DNA from: Pyxidicoccus sp. MSG2
Lineage (GTDB): Bacteria > Myxococcota > Myxococcia > Myxococcales > Myxococcaceae
DNA length: 64,000 nucleotides
Direction of reading: 5' to 3'
NCBI RefSeq assembly: GCF_026626705.1
Contig: NZ_JAPNKC010000001.1
Location: forward strand, 13,129,641-13,193,640
The notes under the pieces were generated by a model. That model worked only from the letters and a program-made list of their open reading frames with translations. It did no database searches and was not told where the DNA came from. Made by a program: the position numbers and the translations under genes. Within the stretch, counting starts at the first letter, position 1. Every line of letters starts with the position of its first letter. This document shows, one piece after another, positions 33,397-42,790 of the stretch.

Positions 33397-35238
33397 TCAT
33401 GAAGCGTGGGCCCCGTACATCGACTCAATCAACGCCGCGTGCTTCCGAACGACCTCGTGGCGCTTGACCTTCAGCGACGCCGTGAGCTCGCCACCATCCA
33501 CCGTGAACGGGCCGGGCGACACACGAAACGTCTTGATGCGCTCGAAGGACGCCAGGCCCGAATTCGCTTCCTCGACCAGTGTCTGCAGGACGTCGTTGAT
33601 TCGCGGGTGCACCGGATCCGCCGGAATACCCTCGCGTCGAGCCACCACGGCGAGTATCTCCGCGTCGAGCGCAAACAAGGCCGTACAGTAATTCCGCCCC
33701 TCACCAATCACGACCGCCTCCTGGACGAGCGGGTGTCGCTTGAGCAGTGCCTCGATCTTCAGCGGCGCTACGTATTTTCCACCGCTCGTCTTGAGCAGCT
33801 CCTTCTTCCGTCCGGTAATCCGAACGAACCCCTCCGAATCAATGGAGCCAAGGTCTCCCGTCCGGAACCATCCGTCGTCATCGAAGGCTTCAGCCGTTGC
33901 CTCCGGGCGATTCAAGTAACCCCGGGAGATATTCGGCCCGCGAGCAAGGAGCTCACCATCCGACCCCACTTTGAGCTCGCATCGTTTGAACGATCTCCCA
34001 ACACTCCCTGGACGCACGTCCTCCTTGCGATTCACGGTCAGGCCGGGGCACGTTTCCGTCAGTCCGTAGGCTTCCAGAACGGTCAGCCCCAAGGAGAGAA
34101 AGAACATCTGGACATCGACGCGAAGCGCAGCAGCTCCCGAGAGAAGAACGGAAGCGTTGTCCAAGCCCAGACGGGCGCGCAGCTTCGCCAACACGAGGCG
34201 GTCCGCCAATCCACGCTGAGCCTTCAGCCACACCGGCAGCGAACTGCCGGCAGCGCCACGGGACGCGACCTGACGACCCACGCCCAGGGCCCATTCCACA
34301 ACCCATCGCCGCAACCCCTGCTCGCTCTCGATGGCGCTCGTGACCTTCGCCATCATCTTCTCGAAGACACGCGGAGCCGCCGGGAAGAACCCCGGGCGCG
34401 CAGCGAGAAGATCCGCTGCCAGCGTGGGCACCGACGACATGACCAGAGGCGCACCGAAGAACGGACCCGCGAACTCCACCATTCGTCCGAAGGAGTGCGC
34501 AGCGGGTAGGAAGAGAAGCAAGCCGTGCCTGAGCACGTTGTCATCCATCAGCCCCGCGTCGGCGACGTCTTCGAGCATCGCCAACATGTTGTCGTGGGTT
34601 TGAATCACCGCCTTCGGTGCTCCGGTGGTTCCCGAGGTATAGGTGAAGGTCGCGACGTGCTCGCGTCGAATCAGCGACACTCTTCGACGCATCTCATTCT
34701 CCAACGCTGCTCGTCGGGCGCGCCCCCGGGCCTCGAGGCTCTCCAGGCTCTCCCAATCGTCCGCGGGAGCAAGACCGGCAGGATGGATGACCACCACCTT
34801 CGCTCGGGCACCGAGGTCGGCCGGCGAGTAACGCCTTTCGAAGAACGTGAAGCCCTTTCGAAAGGCTCGCACCTTGTCGAGTTGACTCCCGTCGTCCACG
34901 ACGATGAGCTGTGCCGCGGTGTCCACGTGCATGTAGCCCACCTCTTCCGGCAGCAGGCTCGCGTAGACGGGGACCGTCTTGAGGCCGACGCTCAGGGCAG
35001 CGAAGTCGACGAGACAAGACTCCATCGTGGTGTTTCCGACGATGGTGATGCACGCGCCATCGTCCACCGGACCGGCGCTCAACAACCCCGACGCGATGGC
35101 TTCGATGCGCGGGGGCAACTCCGACCAGGGGACGTCGACATAGGCATCGTCTCGTCGCACCCGGAATGCGACGCGCCGCGGCGACGTGCGCGCCCGGTCG
35201 AGAATCATCTGGGACAGGGACGGGTGTTCATGGGCCAT
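33397..35238 (-). CDS. Long-chain acyl-CoA synthetase-type AMP-dependent ligase
   Basis: 613 residues, size and layout of the FadD15/long-chain subgroup. The AMP-binding P-loop TYTSGTTGAPKAV, the A5 motif YGLTETCPG, the hinge TGDLGSIDSEGFVRITGRKKE and the late LKTSGGKYVAPLKIE are all present, so adenylation should work. Likely converts a fatty acid to acyl-CoA using ATP and CoA. A divergent AraC-type regulator starts 39 bp away and may control it. GC is slightly lower than in neighbours. Confidence 0.93.
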   Translation of the reverse strand: MAHEHPSLSQMILDRARTSPRRVAFRVRRDDAYVDVPWSELPPRIEAIASGLLSAGPVDDGACITIVGNTTMESCLVDFAALSVGLKTVPVYASLLPEEVGYMHVDTAAQLIVVDDGSQLDKVRAFRKGFTFFERRYSPADLGARAKVVVIHPAGLAPADDWESLESLEARGRARRAALENEMRRRVSLIRREHVATFTYTSGTTGAPKAVIQTHDNMLAMLEDVADAGLMDDNVLRHGLLLFLPAAHSFGRMVEFAGPFFGAPLVMSSVPTLAADLLAARPGFFPAAPRVFEKMMAKVTSAIESEQGLRRWVVEWALGVGRQVASRGAAGSSLPVWLKAQRGLADRLVLAKLRARLGLDNASVLLSGAAALRVDVQMFFLSLGLTVLEAYGLTETCPGLTVNRKEDVRPGSVGRSFKRCELKVGSDGELLARGPNISRGYLNRPEATAEAFDDDGWFRTGDLGSIDSEGFVRITGRKKELLKTSGGKYVAPLKIEALLKRHPLVQEAVVIGEGRNYCTALFALDAEILAVVARREGIPADPVHPRINDVLQTLVEEANSGLASFERIKTFRVSPGPFTVDGGELTASLKVKRHEVVRKHAALIESMYGAHAS

Positions 35239-35277
35239 GAGGCCTCAAGCTACGTGCGGCGCCACGTCCAGGCTTGT

Positions 35278-36018
35278 ATGATTCTGCAGATGCAGAGCCA
35301 CTTGTTGCTGGGCGGAGGAAGAGCGCTGTACGTCGGCCGCTTCCACGAGTTGCCCAGGCATCGGTTCGCCGCCAACGCCGTTCTCGTGGGTCTCGATGAT
35401 GCGTTCGACCTCGTCGACGGCGACGGCCACGTCGAACAGCACGAAGCCGCCTTCGTGCGTGGGTGGCAGTGGCATGCGCTCGACTTTCATGGCGGACGCG
35501 CAGCAGTGCTGTTTCTGGAGCCTGGCGCGGGACTCAGCCGTCCGGTCGACGCAGACGCGTTGCGCGTGGCAGTCGAAACCGCCCTTGCCGCGCGAAGGCC
35601 TGAACCCTGGACCGAGCTCTTCCAGAGCGCCCTGAATCTAGGACCCTGTCCGCTGACGGTCGACGCACGCATCGCTCGCGTCGCCGCGTTTCTTTCCACA
35701 CCCGACGACGAACCCTCCGATGCGGTGACGCTGGCGCAACGGGTGGGCGCCTTCACTTCCCTCGTCGAACACCGATTCAGCGAGCAGGTCGGCGTCCCGA
35801 TGGGCGCATTTCGCGCCTGGCACCGGATGCAAGCGGCCACCGCGCTCGCACTCCGGGGCCGAAGCCTCACCGACGTTGCGCACGCCGCGGGCTTCTACGA
35901 TTCAGCCCATTTCTCCCGACTCTTCCGCAGCATGTTCGGCTTGCCGCCCTCGAAGGTCTTCACCCATGGCCTCACGGGCGCCGTCTTCGAAGCACGAGGC
36001 GCCGAGGCGAATCGATGA
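35278..36018 (+). CDS. AraC family transcriptional regulator
   Basis: 246 residues from ATG 35278 (ATG 35290 is possible). The N-terminal half is a cupin-like sensor (GHVEQHEAAFVRGWQWHALDFHGG). The C-terminal part holds the double helix-turn-helix: TLAQRVGAFTSLVEHRFSEQV and then RSLTDVAHAAGFYDSAHFSR, followed by MFGLPPSKVF, the usual family ending. Divergent from the acyl-CoA synthetase gene, the most likely target. Signal unknown. Confidence 0.9.
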   Translation: MILQMQSHLLLGGGRALYVGRFHELPRHRFAANAVLVGLDDAFDLVDGDGHVEQHEAAFVRGWQWHALDFHGGRAAVLFLEPGAGLSRPVDADALRVAVETALAARRPEPWTELFQSALNLGPCPLTVDARIARVAAFLSTPDDEPSDAVTLAQRVGAFTSLVEHRFSEQVGVPMGAFRAWHRMQAATALALRGRSLTDVAHAAGFYDSAHFSRLFRSMFGLPPSKVFTHGLTGAVFEARGAEANR

Positions 36019-36049
36019 ATCGACCGCTGCGTTCCAGTCGACGTGCGGC

Positions 36050-36613
36050 TCAAGGCCGCTCGCCCGGGTCCAGGTCGCGGTAGACGCCGGGCCGCCACGG
36101 AGGCACCGGTTTCTGGGCGGTGCCCTCGTGGTAGGTGGCGTCGAGGTGCTCACGCGTCCTCGGGTCCAGCTTCGCCGTCACCGGCAGGCGCATGGCCACC
36201 TGGTAGTCCGCGAGCGCGTCCTCCGTGCGGACCTGGTCCTTCTCCTCGGTGAAGCCCAGGTTGTCCAGCCGGTCCCGCGCCCCCTGGCCCATCCCCGTGG
36301 GCATGAGCGAGCCCAGCTCCAGCTCCCACTCCAACGGCCGGGTCCCCTCCTGCGGTTCCCATACCTGCAGCCGCGCCGTGCGGGCCTTCTCCGGTACCAG
36401 CACGTCCAACAGCCCCCCGGAGTCGACCTTCCCCCGGTGCGTCTCGCCCGCGACCTCCAGGCGGTAGCGCAAACCCACCCGCGCCTCGAAGTCGGGGCCG
36501 CGCAGGACGATTCTCACCCGCAGGCGCCGCGCCAGGGGACACTCCTCCACCACCCGTCCCGCTTCGGAGTCGCTCATCCCGCCCGGCGCATCATCTTGAC
36601 GCTTGTCCGTCAT
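36050..36613 (-). CDS. Peptidoglycan-binding-domain protein, possibly type VI secretion-associated
   Basis: 187 residues. The first 100 form a beta-rich domain (RLEVAGETHRGKVDSGGLLDVLV). The C-terminal half has LDNLGFTEEKDQ and DALADYQVAMRLPVTAKLDP, the PG_binding_1 three-helix motif. Proteins with this two-part layout often sit beside VgrG/PAAR genes in type VI secretion loci (recalled, not checked). ATG 36613 overlaps the upstream stop by 4 bp, so the two genes are translated together. No signal peptide. Confidence 0.75.
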   Translation of the reverse strand: MTDKRQDDAPGGMSDSEAGRVVEECPLARRLRVRIVLRGPDFEARVGLRYRLEVAGETHRGKVDSGGLLDVLVPEKARTARLQVWEPQEGTRPLEWELELGSLMPTGMGQGARDRLDNLGFTEEKDQVRTEDALADYQVAMRLPVTAKLDPRTREHLDATYHEGTAQKPVPPWRPGVYRDLDPGERP

Positions 36614-36978
36614 CGTTGCTCTCGCGGTGAGGGGTCCCGTGCGGCGCGCGCCGACTCCACCCAGGTGTCGAGCTGGCGCATGCGGATGCTGGCGGCCTGC
36701 CGGCTGGTCAGGATGGCGGCTGCATCCGCGTGCCGCGGATCCAGTTCGAAGTCGCGTCCGAACTCGCACGTCAGGTCCACGAACCGGGCAATGTCGAGCT
36801 CTTTGCTCAGCCGGTACTCGCGGGCCCGCTCCACGAGCGCCACGAGCCATGCCTCTCCGGCAGCACCTTCGGGGAGCTCGGGCCAGCGCTGGGCGACGTG
36901 CGCGCGGAGCCGCAGGAGGAACTCCCGGTCCGGGACGCTGCGCAGGGCCTTCATCTGCTCACTTCGGATTTTCAACAT
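36610..36978 (-). CDS. Small helical protein paired with the peptidoglycan-binding protein
   Basis: 122 residues from ATG 36978. It begins MLKIRSEQMKALRSVPDREF and is almost wholly helical, with LVERAREYRLSKELDIARFVDLTCEF (two pieces), ending basic. This pattern, MLxIRxxQM and then an RA..YG..SE.DV.RFIDL-like core, is one I associate with small genes next to VgrG in type VI clusters; this is recollection, and no VgrG is in the window. Chaperone or adaptor role is possible. It shares an 85-bp divergent promoter region with the Cys-rich protein gene. Confidence 0.7.
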   Translation of the reverse strand: MLKIRSEQMKALRSVPDREFLLRLRAHVAQRWPELPEGAAGEAWLVALVERAREYRLSKELDIARFVDLTCEFGRDFELDPRHADAAAILTSRQAASIRMRQLDTWVESARAARDPSPREQR

Positions 36979-37063
36979 GGAAGGGCCCACCGGTTTCTGT
37001 GTCCGAACCATATCCATCGCGCCCGGCATGGGGGAAGCTCTGCCGGGAAGGCAGGGAGCGCCC

Positions 37064-37864
37064 ATGTTCATCACATGCACCAACCCGCGGGTGCACGAGG
37101 ACGACCACGAGCCGTGCGCCAGCTGCGGCCTCGTCATCTGCAGCCACTGCAACCAGGGGCCCCGCTGCGCCACCGGCTGCCCGCCGGTCGACGACTCCAT
37201 GACGGTGGAGGAGAAGGTGGAGCAGCCCCGGGAGAACCTCAAGCGCCGCCGGGAAGAGCCGTCGGGTCAGGAGCTGCTCCTCGAAGAGCGCGAGCTGCGG
37301 CAGGTCAACAAGCGACGCCGCCGCGTCTTCCTCTTCGAGCATCAGGAGAAGCAGAGCCATGACACCCTCCGCGTCGGCACCTCCGGTGTGAGCCTCTACG
37401 CGAAGGTCCTCGACATCGAGAAGGAGTGGCGGGGCCGCACGGTCATCGCCCACCACGTCCTCCTGGAAGGCATCCTCGCGGAGTGGTTCCATGACCTCGC
37501 CGAGGACCTCTCGAACCTGCCGGACCATGAGGACTGGCCGGCCAAAGCGGGCCGCTGCAAGCTCGACATGGCGCTCGAGGTGCCGGTGTTCGAGACGCTC
37601 ACGTCCCACCTGGCGCTGGTGGAAATGCCCCTGGAGGCGGGCCTCTGGCTCCGGCTGGGCATCGGACCGCGCGGCGGCGACAGCCGCAACCTCGAGGGCC
37701 TTCCCTTGCGCATCTTCCTCCCTCCCGAGAAAGGCACCAGACTCGGGCTTGTCGCGGTAACGGAGCGGTTCTCGGACCGCTATGTCATTACCTCGGTGGA
37801 CGCGGTTCAGCAGTCCTCTCCCCTGGGTGAGAAGCTCGACCGGTTCTCCGGCCGGTATGACTGA
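37064..37864 (+). CDS. Cys-rich (zinc-ribbon/B-box-like) protein of unknown function
   Basis: 266 residues from ATG 37064, with AGGGAG upstream. The first 45 residues hold seven Cys and two His in spacing like CTNP-(H)-EDDHEPCASCGLVICSHC and CATGC, fitting one or two zinc ribbons similar to B-box or FYVE-like fingers. A charged helical linker follows (EELLLEERELRQVNKRRRR-like), then a 150-residue mixed domain with VSLYAKVLDIEKEW and VFETLTSHLALVEMPLEAG. No signal peptide. The MBL-NHL protein gene begins 38 bp downstream; they probably act together. Function unknown. Confidence 0.75.
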   Translation: MFITCTNPRVHEDDHEPCASCGLVICSHCNQGPRCATGCPPVDDSMTVEEKVEQPRENLKRRREEPSGQELLLEERELRQVNKRRRRVFLFEHQEKQSHDTLRVGTSGVSLYAKVLDIEKEWRGRTVIAHHVLLEGILAEWFHDLAEDLSNLPDHEDWPAKAGRCKLDMALEVPVFETLTSHLALVEMPLEAGLWLRLGIGPRGGDSRNLEGLPLRIFLPPEKGTRLGLVAVTERFSDRYVITSVDAVQQSSPLGEKLDRFSGRYD

Positions 37865-37902
37865 AGCCCGCAGTCGCGCCCTCCGGCGAAGGAGCTCCCG
37901 AC

Positions 37903-40900
37903 GTGCCCCGGATTCTCAAGACGCAAATCACGCTGAACACCCTCGTCCAGCAATGGTTCCCCCAGGCCTCAGCCGCCGCGCGCCCCCGCTTCGTCGTCGT
38001 GGTGGATATCGGCCAGGGCAACTGCAATGCCCTCTTCGACACGCAGGGCCGGCTCCTCGGCTACTTCGACCTGGGCGGCGGCGTGCTGGTGAACAAGTTC
38101 ACCTTCCCGGACCCGGCGCCCACCTTCTGCATGGGGCTCGACACGAAAATCATCCTGTCGCACTGGGACGAAGACCATAACTCGTCGCTGTATGTCCTCA
38201 CGCATCAGCACCACGCGAAGCTGACGGCCGGCATCCCGACCGCCAGCTACATGGTGCTCGCTCCCGCCCAGCGCAGCGACCCTCCGGGCGGAAGGACCCG
38301 GGGGCTGAGACACATGCGCAGCGAGGATTCGAAGTTGCTCGAGCAGTACCTGGAGGGCGAGGTCGACCTGCACATCTGGCCCGACGAGGACCCGGACGCA
38401 CTCCTTCCTCCGGACATTCCCCACGCCGAGCACGGGCTCGTGCGGCTCATCAAGGTGAGCGGCGACAACCTCAACAACCACGCCATCGCCTTGCGGCTCA
38501 AGGCGCACGGGGTGAACGAGTACATCCTCCTGACGGCGGATGCGGAATACCAGACGGGCAGCTTCACGCATGGCTGCGACACCACCTGCGTGGGGCTGGT
38601 GGCGAGCCACCACGGCGCCGCGCTCGAGGACGCCACCGAGGTTCCCCAGCCCCTGCCGGGCTCACGCATGCTGCTGGCCTACTCCTATGGGTGGGGCAAC
38701 TCGTACGCGCATCCTTCGGACCCGGGCGTCTCCGCGTATGAGGGCCGGGGCTGGGAGGATGACAGCCGCATGGACACGGCGGGGGCGGAGGCCTCCGCCA
38801 GGTTCGCCGGGCCCCGGGGCAGCGTGGGCCTGATGTTCTCCGCCGATACGGGGCCCGCGGGGCTGTTGCCGGGGGCCAACGCGGCGGACACCGATGAGGC
38901 GGCCATTGCCCTGGTGGCCACGGCGGCCGCCGAGGTCCAGTCCTGCAATGCTGTCGCCCAGCCCGCGGAGGGGCCCGCGGTGGCCGTTGCCGCCGCGTAC
39001 CAGGCCGCCCGCGAGGCCGGAGCTGCGTGGGTGGCCGACGCACTCGTGGCGCCCGCCACGCGGGGGCCCCCCGTCCACCCCCCGCTCCTGGGGCCACCGG
39101 TGGCGCTCGACGTCACGGCCGCCACAGGTGCCCGGGCGGTGGTGGCGGCGTTGCTGGATGCGCTGCAGAACGCCCCCGCCCACGCGGCCTCCGCGGCGCA
39201 TGCCGACATCCAGGCGCTCGCGGACGCCGTCACGCAGGCGGCGATGCGCGCGTGCGGCCGGGTGGCCATGGAGCTGACCCGCAGGGTCGAGGAGCGCCGC
39301 AAGGCGCTGGCGAGCGCGGCGGGAGGGCGCGTCCACGTGAGCACCCGCTCCCGGGACCCCATGCGCGATGCCGCGCATTACACGCGCCACGGTGGCACCC
39401 AGTCGGAGGTGGAGGTGTCCCTGCCGGACGGGTTGGTCCAGCGCGTGGTCGACGCGGCCACCCAGCGGGATGCCATCCTGCCGCCTACGGCGGCGGCGGT
39501 GCGGACCGCCCTCGCCAAGGCCGCGTGCGAGGCCGCCTGGGCCGTCATCGGCGTGGAGCGGGGACAGTGTGCGGCCCCTCCCTCCGTGGCCGAGCATGTC
39601 GCCCAGCAGCTCGTCATCCGGGACGACGTCAAGACGAGCATCGCCGCGGCCGTGGCGCTCGCGCCCGCCATTCCCATTGGCGCGTTCTCCGTGGCGCCTT
39701 CCGCCCTCACCGACAACGACAACGCGCGGCAACTGCCTCGGGTGGCGGCCGTCGCGGCGCTCGTCGCGAACGTCGCCGGCACCGCCGCGGATGTCGCGGC
39801 GGCGCGGGCTGTCGCCGCGGCCCGGGTGACGCTGGCGGCGGCCCATGGCGCCCCCCAGGTCGGCTGCCATCGGCATCCCCGCACCTGCGGCAACGGACCG
39901 ACAGCCGACCACCCCTGCTCGCTGTCCATCCACTACTCCACGAAGATGTTCGCGCCGCGCATCCGCACCTACGCGGGAGACGGGCAGGCGGGCCACATCG
40001 GCGAGAACGTGGCGGCCACCACGGGGCGGCTCCGGGGGCCGGCGGGGCTGGCACTGGGGAACATGGGCGAGCTGTACATCGCCGACCCGGCAGCGCACCG
40101 CATCCGCCGGGTGGACGACAGGGGGCGCATCCACACCTTCGCCGGCGATGGGAACGCGGCGCATGCTGGCGACGCGGGGGGCAACCTGCTCACGGCACGG
40201 ATGAATGGCTGCGCGGGGCTCGCCGTGGATGACGTGGCCGGCGTCGTCTATGTCGCGGACAGGCTCAACCACCGCGTACGCAGCTTCGAGCGGCGCAGCG
40301 GCCGGGTGAGCACCGTGGCCGGCACGGGCGCGGGGGGGCACTCGGGAGACGGAGGGGCCGCGGCTGTCGCGCAGCTCCATTCCCCCGAGGACGTGTTCTT
40401 CGCCCACGAGCTGCGCTGCCTGTTCATCGCCGATACCGGCAACCACTGCATCCGGATGGTGGACCTGCGCAGCGGCCGCATCTCGACGGTGGTGGGCACG
40501 CCTGGAACCGCGGGGGCCCTCGGGGATGGCGGTCCGGCCGTCCAGGCCAGGCTCAATTCCCCTTCGGGAGTCTTCGTCGACGTCGCGCGCAGCATCTACA
40601 TCGCGGACCGTGGCAACCACTGCATCCGCATCAGCGAGGGAGGTGAAATCCGGACCTTCGCGGGCACGCCCGGCGTGGCCGGCCACGCGGGCGATGTCGT
40701 CACGGGCCTGCGGCGAGACGGCCGTGCGACGGATGCCCAGCTCGACCAGCCCTCGCACGTCACCGTGGACGAGGAGGGCGTCGTCTACATCGCGGACACG
40801 GGCAATCACTGCATTCGCATGGTCGCGACGGAAGAGCGCAGCTGGGAGACCCGGGACCCCATCAGCAACAAGAAGCAGAAGCACCGGGAGGACGTGGACG

Positions 40901-42117
40901 TCATCAGCACCATCGCGGGGAGCCCCGGCGTGGCGGGGCATGCCGGAGATGGTGGGGCGGCCACCGGGGCGCTCCTCTCCGACCCCACCGGCGTGGCGCT
41001 CTCCGCGGACGGTCAGACGCTGTACATCGCCGACAGCGGCAACCACGTCGTGCGGAGCGTCGACCTGACGACGGACGACATCGATGCGGTGGCCGGCACC
41101 GCGGGCACGGCCGGCCACCAGGGTGACGGCGGAGCCCCGGACCACGCCGAGCTCGATTCCGCCACCCGCGTGGTCTGCACCGGCGGCGGCGAGCTCTTCA
41201 TCTCCGATACGGGGAACCACCGCGTCCGGAGCATCACCCCGGACGGTGCCACGCTGAACGCCTTCGCCGGCTCCGGAGTGCAGGGGTTCGCGGGCGATTC
41301 CGCCGGGCAGGCCGCCGCCGCGAGGCTCAATGGCCCCATGGGCGTCGCGTTCGACAGCACGCGCAACGTCCTCTACATCGCGGACACGCTGAACCACCGC
41401 ATCCGGCAGGTGGATGTCGCGTCGGGAGTCATCACCACCATCGCCGGGACGGGGATTGCCGGCTTCAATGGCGACGGCCCCTCCGCGCGGACCCAGCGGC
41501 TCAGCTCTCCCAAGGGGCTGGCGCTGGACACCGAGAAGGGCGTCCTCTTCATCGCGGATTCGGGGAACCACCGCCTCCGGAAGCTGACCCTGGCCACCGG
41601 TGCGCTCGAGACCTTCGCCGGGGATGGCACCGCGGCCTCCACCGGGGATGGAGGAATGGCCTCCACGGCGAGACTGAATGCGCCCACGAGCATCGCGCTG
41701 GACTACCTGACGCTCACCGACCTCTACGTGGTGGAGACCGGCTCCCACTGCGTCCGCGTGGTGCGGCTCGAGGATGACCAGATAGATCCCTTCGTCAACC
41801 AGGCCCGGACGGCGGGCAATGCCCTGAACGCGAGCTCGTTGCTGGTCAGGCTCCAGGACCCCGAGGGGCTGACGCTCGACGAGGGCGGCAACCTGTACGT
41901 GGCCGATACCGGCAATCACCGCGTGCTGAAGGTGGTGCTCGAGTCGAAGGCGGCGAGCGTGGTCACCGGCACCGGGGTTGCCAACTCCACGGGAGATGGC
42001 GGCGCACTGGCGCCGGCCACCGTCAACAGGCCCAGGGGGCTCGTGGTCGACACGGCCGGCCGCAGCCTCTACGTGGCCGAGGCCGCGGGGTTCCGGGTCC
42101 GCAAGGCCGCCATGTAG
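37903..42117 (+). CDS. Giant metallo-beta-lactamase-fold/NHL double-propeller protein
   Basis: 1404 residues from GTG 37903 (AGGAG upstream). Residues about 25-290 form an MBL-fold hydrolase of the ComEC-like kind: VVDIGQGNCN, H87-W-D89-E-D91-H92 metal motif, D213 in LLTADAEYQ, and H236-H237 in VASHHGAA. Residues about 300-680 are Ala-rich and helical. From about 685 to the end there are 12 NHL-type repeats, each with LYIAD-x-x-NH-x-IR and GDGG, i.e. probably two six-bladed propellers. No signal peptide. An intact metal site suggests hydrolysis of a nucleotide, nucleic acid or lipid ester; the propellers would bind protein or RNA. This arrangement is unfamiliar to me. Confidence 0.88.
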   Translation: MPRILKTQITLNTLVQQWFPQASAAARPRFVVVVDIGQGNCNALFDTQGRLLGYFDLGGGVLVNKFTFPDPAPTFCMGLDTKIILSHWDEDHNSSLYVLTHQHHAKLTAGIPTASYMVLAPAQRSDPPGGRTRGLRHMRSEDSKLLEQYLEGEVDLHIWPDEDPDALLPPDIPHAEHGLVRLIKVSGDNLNNHAIALRLKAHGVNEYILLTADAEYQTGSFTHGCDTTCVGLVASHHGAALEDATEVPQPLPGSRMLLAYSYGWGNSYAHPSDPGVSAYEGRGWEDDSRMDTAGAEASARFAGPRGSVGLMFSADTGPAGLLPGANAADTDEAAIALVATAAAEVQSCNAVAQPAEGPAVAVAAAYQAAREAGAAWVADALVAPATRGPPVHPPLLGPPVALDVTAATGARAVVAALLDALQNAPAHAASAAHADIQALADAVTQAAMRACGRVAMELTRRVEERRKALASAAGGRVHVSTRSRDPMRDAAHYTRHGGTQSEVEVSLPDGLVQRVVDAATQRDAILPPTAAAVRTALAKAACEAAWAVIGVERGQCAAPPSVAEHVAQQLVIRDDVKTSIAAAVALAPAIPIGAFSVAPSALTDNDNARQLPRVAAVAALVANVAGTAADVAAARAVAAARVTLAAAHGAPQVGCHRHPRTCGNGPTADHPCSLSIHYSTKMFAPRIRTYAGDGQAGHIGENVAATTGRLRGPAGLALGNMGELYIADPAAHRIRRVDDRGRIHTFAGDGNAAHAGDAGGNLLTARMNGCAGLAVDDVAGVVYVADRLNHRVRSFERRSGRVSTVAGTGAGGHSGDGGAAAVAQLHSPEDVFFAHELRCLFIADTGNHCIRMVDLRSGRISTVVGTPGTAGALGDGGPAVQARLNSPSGVFVDVARSIYIADRGNHCIRISEGGEIRTFAGTPGVAGHAGDVVTGLRRDGRATDAQLDQPSHVTVDEEGVVYIADTGNHCIRMVATEERSWETRDPISNKKQKHREDVDVISTIAGSPGVAGHAGDGGAATGALLSDPTGVALSADGQTLYIADSGNHVVRSVDLTTDDIDAVAGTAGTAGHQGDGGAPDHAELDSATRVVCTGGGELFISDTGNHRVRSITPDGATLNAFAGSGVQGFAGDSAGQAAAARLNGPMGVAFDSTRNVLYIADTLNHRIRQVDVASGVITTIAGTGIAGFNGDGPSARTQRLSSPKGLALDTEKGVLFIADSGNHRLRKLTLATGALETFAGDGTAASTGDGGMASTARLNAPTSIALDYLTLTDLYVVETGSHCVRVVRLEDDQIDPFVNQARTAGNALNASSLLVRLQDPEGLTLDEGGNLYVADTGNHRVLKVVLESKAASVVTGTGVANSTGDGGALAPATVNRPRGLVVDTAGRSLYVAEAAGFRVRKAAM

Positions 42118-42163
42118 GGTGTGACGCTGGCTCCATGCGGGTCAGGCCGGTAGTGTCGCGCCC

Positions 42164-42790
42164 GTGCTGGGACGCATCAGGAAACGCGCCGCGCTGCTCG
42201 TGCTCGGTGTCGCCGCCACGCCGGGCTGCATTCCCGAGCCCGTCGACGTCACCGGCAAGCGCTGTGGCCCGGACCAGTCCTGTGGGCCGGGCCTCCAGTG
42301 CCTGGCGGGGCGCTGCTCGGCGGGAGACGAAACGCCGAGGCCGGCCAACCTCGTGTCCAACTCCGGCTTCGAAGAGGGTGCGCAGGGGTGGGAAACCTCC
42401 GGAGTGCTGACTTCCGAGGCCCCGGGCTTCACCGGCACCGCTGCGGCGCGGCTCGTGGCTCGGCAGGAAGAGCCCCCCGTGACGCTGACACCCCGCTCGC
42501 CGCCGCTCCTCGAACCGGTGGAGAGCTTCTACTGCGCCTCGGCCTGGATTCGCGGAAGCGAGGGCCGCACTGCCCTCCTCCAGCTCCTGGTGGACTCCGT
42601 GCCCGATGAGACAGTGGAGCTGCCGCTGGATGGCACCTGGCGGCAGGTCACCGCCTCCACGCTCTTCTTCCCGGACATGGTGGGCTCCGTGCGGCTCGTC
42701 CTTCCGGCCGGAGTCCAGACGCCGGTGTGGGTGGATGACGTGAAGCTGTGGCGCTCGGACAGCAGCTCGCCCTGCGAGGACGAGCCTTGA
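42164..42790 (+). CDS. Lipoprotein with carbohydrate-binding-like domain
   Basis: 208 residues from GTG 42164, 46 bp after the MBL-NHL stop. Signal peptide with lipobox VAATPGC. A short Cys-rich segment (CGPDQSCGPGLQC, then CSAGDE) recalls the small disulfide modules common in myxobacterial lipoproteins. The rest is a jelly-roll-like domain: NLVSNSGFEEGAQGWETSG, then SAWIRGSEGR, and a closing PVWVDDVKLWR, the pattern of CBM4/9/22-type or similar beta-sandwiches. Its 3' end overlaps the start of the FHA-sigma54 regulator, so they are cotranscribed. Confidence 0.82.
   Translation: MLGRIRKRAALLVLGVAATPGCIPEPVDVTGKRCGPDQSCGPGLQCLAGRCSAGDETPRPANLVSNSGFEEGAQGWETSGVLTSEAPGFTGTAAARLVARQEEPPVTLTPRSPPLLEPVESFYCASAWIRGSEGRTALLQLLVDSVPDETVELPLDGTWRQVTASTLFFPDMVGSVRLVLPAGVQTPVWVDDVKLWRSDSSSPCEDEP

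Noticed and set aside
38662..41919. 1085-codon minus-strand frame opposite the NHL repeats
   Set aside because: Its periodicity mirrors the NHL repeats on the plus strand; no independent signal.
39955..42117. Tandem DNA repeat or CRISPR-like array
   Set aside because: Periodicity is at the protein level (NHL blades of 50-60 residues); DNA copies are not identical and there are no spacers.
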